Shown here piece after piece: positions 55,120-63,826 of a stretch of DNA of 64,000 nt. The DNA is taken from assembly GCF_009176305.1 (NCBI RefSeq), contig NZ_BLAJ01000002.1, forward strand, positions 806,001 through 870,000. The letters are read 5' to 3'. The notes under the pieces were generated by a model that had not been told where the DNA came from, searched no databases, and saw only the letters and a list, made by a program, of their open reading frames with translations. The stretch comes from Martinezella dioscoreae. GTDB lineage: Bacteria; Pseudomonadota; Alphaproteobacteria; Rhizobiales; Rhizobiaceae. How positions within the stretch are numbered: the stretch's first letter is position 1; the number at the start of each line of letters is the position of its first letter. The position numbers were made by a program, and so were the translations under genes.

Positions 55120-56690
55120 AGCAGGATCGCGCCTCCGTCGCTCCGCGGATCATGCGCGCCGTCAATCGCCCCGTCTTCGCCGATGCGGATGATACCGGCT
55201 TGGCCCCCAAGTGGACTGAAGGCGTCGATGGTGGAGATCTCATGCCCCATGGCTGCGAGGGCAGAAACCGTTTCGGCGCCAATATTTTCCTCGATCTTTA
55301 AGCTATCCCGACTGTCGGAAAATGTGCGGCCGAGCAAGAAGCGCGGGCGTGCGAGTGCTGCAGCGGGATCAAGGCCGTGGTCGATCAGCAGGCTGAGCAG
55401 CAGCGACAGGGTCTGGGGTTGACCGTCCGCGCCCTGTGTGCCGTAGACCAGATGCGGACGCCCGTCCTTCAGCGCAAGGCCCGGGTTGAGCGTATAGAAA
55501 GGACGCTTTCCCGGTTGGATGCAATTGGGATTTACCGGATCGGTGCTGAAGGCCGCCCCTCTGTTTTGCCAGAGGAGGCCAGTGTCGCCGACCACTACGC
55601 CGCTGCCCCAGTCGAAATAGAGGCTTTGCAGCAGAGAGGCGCATCTTCCATTGGCATCCACGGCGGCAAGCAGCGCTGTATCGCCGTGTCGATAATCTTG
55701 TGGCCAAGGCAGGGCTCGTGCCGGATCGATCGCCGCAGCCTTGGCGGCAAGGCGCATTGGATCGAGGAGGTATTTCGAGGCGTCCTCGGCGAAACGAGGA
55801 TCGGCGATCGCATGCCGATCGAGGAACGCCTGTTTCACGGCTTCGACCAGCGCATGATAATAGGCTGGACCGTCAGGTCGGAAATTCGCCATCGGCAGAT
55901 GGTCGAGCACACCCATGATGGCGAGGGTGGTTATTCCTTGCGTCGGAGGGGGTGGAGCAAGAAGTATCGTGTCGCGATACGCCTGCTGGAGAGGAGCCGC
56001 GACATCAGTCCGCGTGGCAGCAAGATCTGCGGCCGAAAGAGGAGAGCCGGCCTCGGCAAGCCCGTTTACAATTCGACGGGCGAGAGCCCCCTCATAGAAT
56101 TCGCGGGTGCCGTGACGCGCTATGGCTTTGAGCGTCTGCGCCAAGGCAGGCTGGTGCTGGATGCCGCCGGACTGGAAGAGCCCGGTAAAGCCCGGCCAGC
56201 CCTCCAGTTCATCGCGCCGGAATTCGTACCAGAAGGCTTGCGACCTGCTGACTTCGAAGCCGGCGTCCGCCAGTGCGATGGCGTCATCGAGAAGGGCCGG
56301 CAATCGCTCCGTGCCGCCCCATTCGTCGGCGGAATAGGCAAGCACTTTCTCCCAACTATCCACGAGGCAGGCCGTCGTCAGGGTAGAGGCTGCGCCCCGC
56401 AAAAGTATGTCTCCACGCGGAATGGCCGCAGCCGCCTGCCCGATGCCGAGGAAAGTCTGTGCATTGCCTATTTCGTCCGCCACCAGCCAGACAGCGTCAC
56501 CGCCCAGCCCGCAGAAATGGGGGTAGGTTACCGATAGAGCCGCTCCGGCCGCGACCAATGCCTCAATCGCATTGCCGCCGCGTCTGAGCACTTTTGCGCC
56601 TGCTTCGCTGGCCTGCCAATGCGGTGTCGCAATCATGGCACGGGACGATGGCGAATTGGTTTGAGCGGTCTGTCTGGTGGAGGGAGTCAT
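55116..56690 (-). CDS. Gamma-glutamyltransferase family protein
   Basis: With the ATG at 56690 the proenzyme has 524 residues; a frame open to 56819 allows other starts and no clear ribosome site decides. Family features: GGNAIEALVAAGAALSVTYPHFCGLGGD early, and the autoprocessing nucleophile Thr338 in GDTALLAAVD, which would start the small subunit. C-terminal PFYTLNPGLALKDGRPHLVYGTQGADGQPQ is also typical. No signal peptide is evident, so it may be cytoplasmic and hydrolyse gamma-glutamyl compounds or act as a related acylase. It overlaps the amidohydrolase gene by four bases. Confidence 0.85.
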   Translation of the reverse strand: MTPSTRQTAQTNSPSSRAMIATPHWQASEAGAKVLRRGGNAIEALVAAGAALSVTYPHFCGLGGDAVWLVADEIGNAQTFLGIGQAAAAIPRGDILLRGAASTLTTACLVDSWEKVLAYSADEWGGTERLPALLDDAIALADAGFEVSRSQAFWYEFRRDELEGWPGFTGLFQSGGIQHQPALAQTLKAIARHGTREFYEGALARRIVNGLAEAGSPLSAADLAATRTDVAAPLQQAYRDTILLAPPPPTQGITTLAIMGVLDHLPMANFRPDGPAYYHALVEAVKQAFLDRHAIADPRFAEDASKYLLDPMRLAAKAAAIDPARALPWPQDYRHGDTALLAAVDANGRCASLLQSLYFDWGSGVVVGDTGLLWQNRGAAFSTDPVNPNCIQPGKRPFYTLNPGLALKDGRPHLVYGTQGADGQPQTLSLLLSLLIDHGLDPAAALARPRFLLGRTFSDSRDSLKIEENIGAETVSALAAMGHEISTIDAFSPLGGQAGIIRIGEDGAIDGAHDPRSDGGAILL

Positions 56691-57241
56691 GAAATCAGCG
56701 GTCGCACGGATGGCGATGATGTCTTGTTCGGCATTGGTAAATCCTGGCGGCATGGTCTGGAAAGTCAGACATGCAATACCGATGCCATAAGGCGCCGCAG
56801 CTGCAAGATCATGATTCAAGCCATTGTATCTATTCAGAATAAATCAGTTCCTTGTTGCCAAGGCTGCAAAGATGCCAAAGGCCGATCTTGCGTTCATGCC
56901 TCAGCGAGCGCCCAGGAATTCGCATGTTCGTGTATGGGTGATGGAAAAAGTGGCGGTTTAGTCCCCGATGCGGTCTGGAAAACGCCGCTGCCATTGAATG
57001 GCGCGCTGGGCTGTCTGCGGGCGCTATCCGTAACCTCGATCGCAGCGCATTACACCATTGTCTACGCTAAAGTGATGCTCGGGATGCCTCCGTCACCCTC
57101 TCCTGCAATGAAGACAGCGATGAATGACTTTTTCAGCCATGAGAGGGATGACAAAGCCGTTCGCTCTCCTATTCTCACGGAGCAGATCATTTCTTTGATA
57201 TCGGCAGCCGCCGATTTCGATCTTGACCTTGGGAGGACATC
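56691..57241. other. Divergent intergenic region without a recognised gene
   Basis: The 551 bases separate the gamma-glutamyltransferase from the epimerase. The first 130 may still belong to the transferase if an upstream start is used. No regulator or RNA gene is seen. GGGAGG at 57231-57236 is the epimerase ribosome site. A plus-strand open frame across this region ends inside the epimerase start and resembles no family. Confidence 0.5.
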
Positions 57242-58195
57242 ATGACGCGCACGGTGATTATCGGTGCAACGGGCCATATCGGCACCTATCTCGTGCCGCG
57301 GCTCGTGGAAGCAGGGCATGAGGTCGTGGCGATCAGCCGCGGCCAGGCCAAACCCTATTCGCCGAACAAAGCGTGGAATGATGTGGAGATGCAGGCGATG
57401 GATCGTGCTGCGATGGAGAAAGAAGGCCGCTTCGGTCCAGCCATTCGCGCCCTGAAGCCGGATATCGTCATCGACATGATCTGCTTCACGCTCGATAGCG
57501 CAAGGCATCTGACCGAGGCGCTCACCGATCATGTCGGCCATTTCCTGCATACGGGTACGATCTGGACGCATGGATTTTCGACCGTGGTTCCGACGCCGGA
57601 AGAAGCGCCGAAGCGGCCGTTCGGCGACTATGGCATTCAGAAGGCAGCGATCGAAGCGCATCTGCTTGAGGAGGCGCGGCGCAGGGGATTTCCAGCAACC
57701 CTGATCCATCCCGGCCATATTGTCGGTCCGGGCTGGGAGCCTCTCAATCCTGCCGGGCATTTCAATCTATCCGCCTTCGCGACCTTGGCGCGTGGTGAAA
57801 CCCTCCTCTTGCCGAATTTCGGCCTGGAGACAGTACATCACGTTCATGCCGATGACGTCGCGCAGATGTTCATGGGCGCCATCGCCAATTGGCGGGCCTC
57901 GACAGGAGAGGCTTTTCATGCGGTTTCAGCCGGCGCGCTGACGCTCAGAGGCTATGCCGAAGCGATGTCGCGCTGGTTCGGACATGAGCCGAAGCTGGAA
58001 TTCCTGCCCTATGGGGCATGGGCGGAAGGCCAGCCGGCGGAAGATGCGCAGGCGACCTGGGAGCACATTGCCAGAAGCCCGAATTGCTCGATTGCGAAGG
58101 CCGAGAGGCTGCTTGGATACCGGCCGCGCTATACGTCGCTGCAGGCCGTTCAGGAGGCGGTTGCCTGGCTGATGGAGAATGGTCGGATCGGTTGA
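57242..58195 (+). CDS. NAD-dependent epimerase/dehydratase family protein
   Basis: The 317-residue extended SDR has the Rossmann motif IGATGHIGTYL (6-16) and the YxxxK site in YGIQKAAIE. The SD GGGAGG is five bases before the ATG. The C-terminal half binds the substrate; it has the HHVHADDVAQMF segment of this group. Substrate unknown, probably a sugar or isoprenoid-like ketone. It converges on the flavoprotein gene 11 bases away. Confidence 0.85.
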   Translation: MTRTVIIGATGHIGTYLVPRLVEAGHEVVAISRGQAKPYSPNKAWNDVEMQAMDRAAMEKEGRFGPAIRALKPDIVIDMICFTLDSARHLTEALTDHVGHFLHTGTIWTHGFSTVVPTPEEAPKRPFGDYGIQKAAIEAHLLEEARRRGFPATLIHPGHIVGPGWEPLNPAGHFNLSAFATLARGETLLLPNFGLETVHHVHADDVAQMFMGAIANWRASTGEAFHAVSAGALTLRGYAEAMSRWFGHEPKLEFLPYGAWAEGQPAEDAQATWEHIARSPNCSIAKAERLLGYRPRYTSLQAVQEAVAWLMENGRIG

Positions 58196-58206
58196 AAGGC
58201 CAGTCT

Positions 58207-59427
58207 TTAAGCCTGGTCAGTGGTTCTGAGCCAGGCATCCATGCCTTTTGCTGCCGCATGACCAGTCGCAAAGCAGGCCGTCAGAAGATAGCCGCCGGTC
58301 GGCGCTTCCCAATCGATCATTTCTCCGGCCGCGAACAGGCCGGGAAGTTTCTTCAGCATGTATCTCTCGTCGAGCTCATCCCAGCGAATGCCGCCGGCAG
58401 ACGAGATGGCTTCGGCAATGGGCCTTGGCCGCAGCAACGGAATCGGCAGGGCTTTGATCAGGCGGGCAAGATTTTCCGGATGCGAGAGAACGGCGGGTTC
58501 GGCAAGCTCGCGCAAAAGGCCTGCCTTGACGCCCTCGATGCCGGCACCCTTGCGCAGGCGATTGGAGAAGCTGGCCTTTGGGTCCTGCCGCGTCAGATCG
58601 CGCGCCAAGCGCACCTCATCGCGTCCCGGTGCCAGATCGACAATGAGCGAAGCCTCGCCCATTTTTGCCAACCGGTCGCGCAGCGAAGCGGCATGCGCGT
58701 AAACCAGGCTGCCCTCGATTCCCGTTTTCGAGATGACGAATTCGCCGGGAAAAGTCCCGGCTTCCGATGTTGCCGTAACGGCTTTGAGGGGTTCGCCGGC
58801 AAAGCGCTCGCTGAAGGTCGCACTCCAGGTGACGTCGAAACCGCAATTGGCTGGCTGGAAGGCGGCGATATCGATCCCCTTGTTGCGAAGCCAGCTGACC
58901 CATGCCGCATCCGATCCGAGCCGGGCATAGCTTGCCCCGCCGAGTGCCAGCAAAACGACGTCATGACGCACGAGCTCGCGCCCATTCGGTGTTTCGAAGA
59001 CTAGACTGTCGTCCTCGAAGCCGCACCAGCGATGCCGCGTCATGATGCTGACATTACCCGCCTGCAGCCTGGCCAGCCAGGCACGCAGCAGCGGCGAGGC
59101 CTTCATGACTTTCGGGAAGACGCGGCCGGACGAGCCGATGAAGGTTTCCGTTCCCAGGCCTTTCGCCCAGGCTCTGATGTCATCCGGTTGGAAATCGTCA
59201 AGCGCTGCGCGCAATCGGGACGAGGCGGCGCCGAAGCGGTTGGCAAAGACACCGTAATCTTCCGAATGCGTGATGTTGAGACCGGATTTTCCGGCCAGCA
59301 GAAACTTGCGCGCGACCGTCGGCATGGTGTCGTAGATCACGACGCGATGGCCAAGCCGCGATAAGGTCTCTGCCGCCATCAACCCGGCAGGGCCGCCGCC
59401 AATGATTGCGATTTGCTTTTTTGTCAT
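58207..59427 (-). CDS. Flavoprotein of the BaiN/HI0933 family
   Basis: The ATG at 59427 gives 406 residues; a GTG two codons earlier is possible. The FAD motif IAIIGGGPAGLMAAETLSRLG is at the N-terminus, with KFLLAGKSGLNITHSED and the C-terminal GGIRWDELDERYMLKKLPGLFAAGEMIDWEAPTGGY region of the family (spread over about 340-380). These proteins are predicted oxidoreductases of unknown substrate, often present in single copy. It is divergent from the TetR gene. Confidence 0.87.
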   Translation of the reverse strand: MTKKQIAIIGGGPAGLMAAETLSRLGHRVVIYDTMPTVARKFLLAGKSGLNITHSEDYGVFANRFGAASSRLRAALDDFQPDDIRAWAKGLGTETFIGSSGRVFPKVMKASPLLRAWLARLQAGNVSIMTRHRWCGFEDDSLVFETPNGRELVRHDVVLLALGGASYARLGSDAAWVSWLRNKGIDIAAFQPANCGFDVTWSATFSERFAGEPLKAVTATSEAGTFPGEFVISKTGIEGSLVYAHAASLRDRLAKMGEASLIVDLAPGRDEVRLARDLTRQDPKASFSNRLRKGAGIEGVKAGLLRELAEPAVLSHPENLARLIKALPIPLLRPRPIAEAISSAGGIRWDELDERYMLKKLPGLFAAGEMIDWEAPTGGYLLTACFATGHAAAKGMDAWLRTTDQA

Positions 59428-59594
59428 ACTCACCCGGTGCCGCCTGCCTACTGTTCTCTAGGGCCGGATGGGGGCCGAACGCAAGATCACCGCCGTCCCG
59501 GTCCAATCTCACTGTCGTTGAGCGGGGTTACGGCAGCGCCGGAAATCCAACGTTTCCTCTCGTATCCTTTGCCATATCCACGTTTAAATCGATA

Positions 59595-59608
59595 TAACCA
59601 TATGGTTA
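59595..59608. promoter_or_regulatory. TetR operator upstream of tetR
   Basis: TAACCATATGGTTA is a perfect 14-base palindrome in the region between the flavoprotein and TetR genes. It shares the pattern TAACyATATrGTTA with the site at 60518-60531, which supports binding by the same regulator. Confidence 0.7.
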
Positions 59609-59714
59609 CTATTGCTTCTGATTCACCGGGGGCTGTCAACTTATGCGATGATCGGTTACTTATCGGCGTGAGGGTGGGCCGCATAAGCCTTACGAAATGC
59701 CGCCGGGAGCCATG

Positions 59715-60422
59715 ATGTCAGAAGCCAAGACCGTGAAGCGCAGCGCAAGGAATGCAGGCCTTGCGAATGCAGAGAAAACCCCCTCGCGCGCAGCTTCGGA
59801 ACGGCCCCGTCTCAGGGATGCGGAACGCACCAGCAAGGCGATTTTGGCGGCCGCGACCAAGGAATTTGCCGAGCGCGGCTATGGCGGTGCTCGCGTCGAT
59901 GCCATCGCCGAACGGGCGAAAATCAATAAGCGGATGCTCTATCACTATTTCGGCGGCAAGGATGCGCTCTACGTCGCCGTTCTGGAAGGCAGCTATATCG
60001 CCATCCGTTCGGCGGAAGCACGGCTCGATCTCTCGCATCGCTCCCCTGCAGACGGCTTGCGGGAGCTCGTCGTCTTCACCTGGCAATATTTTCTGGATCA
60101 CCCGGAATTCCTAGGAATCCTCAGCACGGAAAACATGCATAAGGCCCGCTTCCTGAAGCGTTCGGCGCGCATTTTCGAGCTGCACTCGCCGCTGGTGTCG
60201 GAGATCTCCGGCTTGCTGGACCGCGGCGCGGCCGCGGGCGTATTCCGCAGCGGCTGCGATCCGGTGAAGATCTATATGAGCATCGCGGCCCTCGGCTCGT
60301 TCTTCCTCACGAACCGCTGGACGCTCTCGACGATCTTCCGTCGCAATCTCTCGGACAAGAGCGAAATCGACGCCTGGGGGGAGCATATCGTCGACGTGAT
60401 TTTCGCCTATCTGCGTCCCTGA
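59715..60422 (+). CDS. TetR-family regulator of the sugar operon
   Basis: The ATG at 59715 follows GGGAG by five bases and gives 235 residues; two other ATGs (59697, 59712) are less well spaced. The helix-turn-helix lies at about 40-85 (ILAAATKEFAERGYGGARVDAIAERAKINKRMLYHYFGGKDALY), followed by an all-helical ligand domain. It has an extended basic N-terminus. It likely represses itself and the downstream oxidoreductase operon through two matching palindromes. Confidence 0.9.
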   Translation: MSEAKTVKRSARNAGLANAEKTPSRAASERPRLRDAERTSKAILAAATKEFAERGYGGARVDAIAERAKINKRMLYHYFGGKDALYVAVLEGSYIAIRSAEARLDLSHRSPADGLRELVVFTWQYFLDHPEFLGILSTENMHKARFLKRSARIFELHSPLVSEISGLLDRGAAAGVFRSGCDPVKIYMSIAALGSFFLTNRWTLSTIFRRNLSDKSEIDAWGEHIVDVIFAYLRP

Positions 60423-60517
60423 AATCTCCCGCGCAACAGACTCAGCAACGATAGACGATTGCCGCTGTGACCATTGACGATGGCCGTTGACAGCATGGCT
60501 TTGCCATGTCAGTTATG

Positions 60518-60531
60518 TAACTATATAGTTA
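60518..60531. promoter_or_regulatory. TetR operator at the sugar-operon promoter
   Basis: TAACTATATAGTTA is a perfect 14-base palindrome ending six bases before the GGGAGGAAG ribosome site of the first operon gene. Its pattern matches 59595-59608 with only the two symmetric C/T and G/A changes. Binding here would block transcription directly. Confidence 0.75.
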
Positions 60532-60551
60532 TTTACGGGAGGAAGAAACTC

Positions 60552-61709
60552 ATGGCAACGAAGCCGATCGGCATCATCATGCACGGCATTACCGGCCGCA
60601 TGGGCTATAACCAGCATCTCGTGCGTTCCATCCTGGCGATCCGCGAACAGGGCGGCGTTCTTCTGTCGAACGGCGATAGGCTGATGCCGGAGCCGCTGCT
60701 TGTCGGACGCAATGCCGAAAAGATCGAGGCCATTGCGCGCAAGCATGGTCTTTCCAAGACGACGACCGATCTCGAGGCCGCTCTTGCCGATCCCAGCAAT
60801 ACGATCTTCTTCGATGCCGGCTCGACGCAGATGCGCGTCGAGCTTCTCGAAAAGGCGATTGCCGCCGGCAAGCATGTCTATTGCGAAAAGCCGATCTCGG
60901 AGACGCTGGAGGAGGCGCTGTCGGTTGCCGCCTCCGCTGAACGTCGCGGCGTCAAGAACGGTGTCGTCCAGGACAAGCTCTTCTTGCCTGGCTTGCGCAA
61001 GATCGCCATGCTGCGCGATAGCGGCTTCTTCGGCAAGATCCTCTCCGTGCGCGGCGAATTCGGCTATTGGGTTTTCGAAGGCGATTGGGGCGTGAAAGCA
61101 CAGCGCCCCTCCTGGAACTACCGCAAAAAAGATGGCGGCGGCATGATCCTCGATATGCTGCCGCATTGGCGTTATGTGCTCGACAATCTCTTTGGTGAAG
61201 TCAAGTCGGTCAGCTGCCTCGGCGCCACGCATATTCCAAGCCGCGTCGATGAGAACGGTAACACCTATGTCGCCGATGCCGACGATGCCGCCTATGCTAC
61301 CTTCGAACTCGAGGGCGGCGTTATCGCCCATATCAACTCCTCCTGGGCGGTGCGTGTACGCCGCGACGATCTCGTCACCTTCCAGGTCGACGGCACCCAT
61401 GGATCCGCCGTCTGCGGCCTGATGCGCTGCTGGACACAGCATCGCGTCAACACGCCGAAACCGGTCTGGAACCCCGATCAGCCGCAGCCAATCAATTTCT
61501 TCGATACCTGGGAAGAGGTGCCTGACACGCAAGCCTTCGACAATGGTTTCAAGGCGCAATGGGAGCAGTTCCTGTGCCATGTGGCCGAGGACGCGCCCTG
61601 GAAGTTCACGCTGCGCGAGGGCGCCAAGGGTGTGCAGCTGGCAGAGCTGGCACAGAAGAGTTGGGCGGAACGCCGCTGGGTCGACGTTCCCTCGCTGTCG
61701 GCCCGCTAG
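60552..61709 (+). CDS. Gfo/Idh/MocA-family oxidoreductase
   Basis: The start at 60552 follows GGGAGGAAG and gives 385 residues. The N-terminal Rossmann region has IMHGITGRMGYNQHLV, and the EKP catalytic motif is at 112-114 (YCEKPISETLEEAL). The C-terminal sheet domain contains YRKKDGGGMILDMLPHW with the likely catalytic residues. It should oxidise a sugar or inositol hydroxyl with NAD(P). The next genes, DUF993 and a TIM-barrel isomerase, would act on the oxidised product. Confidence 0.88.
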   Translation: MATKPIGIIMHGITGRMGYNQHLVRSILAIREQGGVLLSNGDRLMPEPLLVGRNAEKIEAIARKHGLSKTTTDLEAALADPSNTIFFDAGSTQMRVELLEKAIAAGKHVYCEKPISETLEEALSVAASAERRGVKNGVVQDKLFLPGLRKIAMLRDSGFFGKILSVRGEFGYWVFEGDWGVKAQRPSWNYRKKDGGGMILDMLPHWRYVLDNLFGEVKSVSCLGATHIPSRVDENGNTYVADADDAAYATFELEGGVIAHINSSWAVRVRRDDLVTFQVDGTHGSAVCGLMRCWTQHRVNTPKPVWNPDQPQPINFFDTWEEVPDTQAFDNGFKAQWEQFLCHVAEDAPWKFTLREGAKGVQLAELAQKSWAERRWVDVPSLSAR

Positions 61710-61721
61710 GAGGCTGATCTC

Positions 61722-62897
61722 ATGGAGAGAAGTCTTCACTTGCCAAGTGCCGATGGCACGATCGCCGCCTTCACGCCCGTCAATGAGCCGTTGATCGCGC
61801 CTGTAAAACCGGCTGGCGGCCATCACTTCAATCGCGTGGCCTATGCGGCGGCGCATGTTGTGGTCGATGCGCTTGCGGACAACGATCCCTGGCTTGACCG
61901 CAACATCGACTGGGAGCGCACGATCGCCTTCCGCGAATATCTCTGGGGTCTCGGCCTCGGCGTCGCGGAAGCGATGGATACCGCACAGCGCGGCATGGGA
62001 CTCGACTGGACCGGCGCAAAGGAGCTGATCGCGCATGCGCAGTCGGCCGCCCGCGGCCGGCCGGATGCCGTGATCGCCTATGGCGCCGGGACTGATCATC
62101 TGCAGCCCGGTCCCGATGTCACGATCGATGATGTCATCCGCGCCTATGAGGAACAGGTCGCTTATGTCGAAGGACAGGGCGGCCGCGTCATTCTCATGGC
62201 GAGCCGGGCTCTGGCGGCAGTCGCCAAGAGCCCGGACGACTATGTCAGGGTCTACGACCGCATCCTCGGTCAGGTCAAAGAGCCCGTCATCATTCATTGG
62301 CTCGGCTCGATGTTCGATCCGGCCCTGGCGGGCTATTGGGGCTCGGCCGACGACATGCTGGCCATGAAGACGGCAACAGCGATCATCAATCAGAACGCAG
62401 CCAAGGTCGATGGCGTGAAGATTTCGCTGCTTTCGGCAGAGAAGGAAATCATTATGCGCCGCCGGCTCGATTCGTCGGTCAAGATGTATACCGGCGACGA
62501 TTTCAACTACGCAGAACTGATCGCCGGTGACGAGCAGGGCTATTCGCATGCCCTGCTCGGCATCTTCGATGCCATCGCGCCGGCAGCGAGCGCAGCTCTC
62601 GCAAAGCTCGCTCAGAACGACCTCGACGCCTTCCACGCGATCCTGGTGCCGACCGTCCCGCTATCGCGCCATATCTTCAAGGCACCGACGCGCTTCTATA
62701 AGACCGGCGTCGTTTTCCTTGCCTATCTCAACGGCTTTCAGGACCATTTCCAGATGCTCGGCGGTCAGCAGAGCGCCCGCTCGATCCAGCATCTTTCGGA
62801 GCTTTTCCGTCTGGCCGACACGGCGCGCGTACTGCGTGATCCGGATCTCGCAGTCTATCGCATGAAGGCAATCCTTGCCACCATCGGCATCGACTAG
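61722..62897 (+). CDS. DUF993 family protein (aldolase-like TIM barrel)
   Basis: The 391-residue protein matches DUF993, annotated as a dihydrodipicolinate synthase-like family. Features include GGHHFNRVAYAAAHVVVDA, FREYLWGLGLGVAEAMDTAQRGMGLDW and KISLLSAEKEI. A Lys in VDGVKISLLS could be a Schiff-base residue, but this is unproven. It starts 12 bases after the Gfo/Idh gene. The family is seen in sugar-catabolic operons but has no established reaction known to me. Confidence 0.82.
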   Translation: MERSLHLPSADGTIAAFTPVNEPLIAPVKPAGGHHFNRVAYAAAHVVVDALADNDPWLDRNIDWERTIAFREYLWGLGLGVAEAMDTAQRGMGLDWTGAKELIAHAQSAARGRPDAVIAYGAGTDHLQPGPDVTIDDVIRAYEEQVAYVEGQGGRVILMASRALAAVAKSPDDYVRVYDRILGQVKEPVIIHWLGSMFDPALAGYWGSADDMLAMKTATAIINQNAAKVDGVKISLLSAEKEIIMRRRLDSSVKMYTGDDFNYAELIAGDEQGYSHALLGIFDAIAPAASAALAKLAQNDLDAFHAILVPTVPLSRHIFKAPTRFYKTGVVFLAYLNGFQDHFQMLGGQQSARSIQHLSELFRLADTARVLRDPDLAVYRMKAILATIGID

Positions 62898-62922
62898 CGA
62901 ATAAGAATGGGGGAGGATCACG

Positions 62923-63747
62923 ATGGCCGTAGAGGGCTTGTCCATCAACTTGGCGACGGTGCGCCAGCAATATGACATGCGCCAGGCGGTCGAAGCCTGC
63001 CTGAAGCAGGATATCGTCGCGATCGCGCCCTGGCGCGATCAGGTGCATAAGATCGGGCTTTCGGAGGCTGCTCGCATTGTCGCCGACAACAAGCTCAAAG
63101 TGACTGGCCTTTGCCGCGGCGGCATGTTTCCCGCGGCAAGCGCCGAGGGTAGGGCGGCTGCAATCGAAGACAACAAGCGGGCGATCGACGAAGCGGCGGC
63201 GCTGAATGCCGATTGCCTCGTCCTTGTTGTCGGTGGCCTGCCGGAAGGATCGAGGGATATCACGTATGCCCGCGAGATGGTAGCGGACGGTATCGCGGCG
63301 ATCCTGCCACATGCGCGCAGCGCCGGTATTCCGATCGCGATTGAGCCGTTGCATCCTATGTATGCGGCCGACCGCGCCTGCGTGAACACGCTGGAGCAGG
63401 CGCTCGACATCTGCGATCTTCTCGGCGAAGGCATTGGCGTCGCGATCGATGTCTACCATGTCTGGTGGGACCCGAAGCTTTATCAGCAGATCGCGCGCGC
63501 TGGCGCCGGTGGCCGCATCCTGGCGCATCACATCTGCGACTGGCTCGTGCCGACCACGGACCTGCTGCTCGATCGCGGCATGATGGGCGACGGTGTCATC
63601 GACTTGAAAGGCATCCGCGCCGAGATCGAAAAGGCCGGCTTCTTCGGCCTGCAGGAGGTCGAGATCTTCTCTCAGAATAATTGGTGGAAGCGCCCGGGTG
63701 AGGAGGTCCTCTCCACCTGCATCGAGCGTTTCCGCAGTGTTTGCTGA
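62923..63747 (+). CDS. Sugar phosphate isomerase/epimerase-like TIM barrel
   Basis: The 274-residue protein begins 25 bases after DUF993 with GGGGGAGG before the ATG. It belongs to the xylose-isomerase-like TIM-barrel fold, with a metal site indicated by IEPLHPMY, VAIDVYHVWWD, HHICDW and a late Glu in LQEVEIFS. Related enzymes isomerise, epimerise or eliminate keto-sugars. It probably acts on the product of the Gfo/Idh enzyme. Confidence 0.86.
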   Translation: MAVEGLSINLATVRQQYDMRQAVEACLKQDIVAIAPWRDQVHKIGLSEAARIVADNKLKVTGLCRGGMFPAASAEGRAAAIEDNKRAIDEAAALNADCLVLVVGGLPEGSRDITYAREMVADGIAAILPHARSAGIPIAIEPLHPMYAADRACVNTLEQALDICDLLGEGIGVAIDVYHVWWDPKLYQQIARAGAGGRILAHHICDWLVPTTDLLLDRGMMGDGVIDLKGIRAEIEKAGFFGLQEVEIFSQNNWWKRPGEEVLSTCIERFRSVC

Positions 63748-63771
63748 GTGGCAGTACCCAGGATCGATAAC

Positions 63772-63806
63772 AAAAAACCGGACCAGCAAGTGGCCCGGCT
63801 CTTTTT
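63772..63806. terminator. Bidirectional terminator
   Basis: CCGGACCA (63778-63785) pairs with TGGCCCGG (63791-63798) around a 5-base loop. It is flanked by AAAAAA on the left and CTCTTTTT on the right, so it terminates in both directions between the sugar operon and the LivK-type gene. Confidence 0.85.
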
Positions 63807-63826
63807 CGAAGCGATGAGGTGACGGC

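Noticed and set aside
54385..55422. 345-codon plus-strand open frame
   Set aside because: Antisense to the CodA-like amidohydrolase; shadow frame.
56820..57245. Plus-strand open frame upstream of the epimerase
   Set aside because: No ribosome site, no family features, and it ends inside the epimerase start; treated as intergenic.
60513..62636. 707-codon open frame on the minus strand opposite the sugar operon
   Set aside because: It is antisense to the Gfo/Idh and DUF993 genes, has no family match and low-complexity GC-rich composition.
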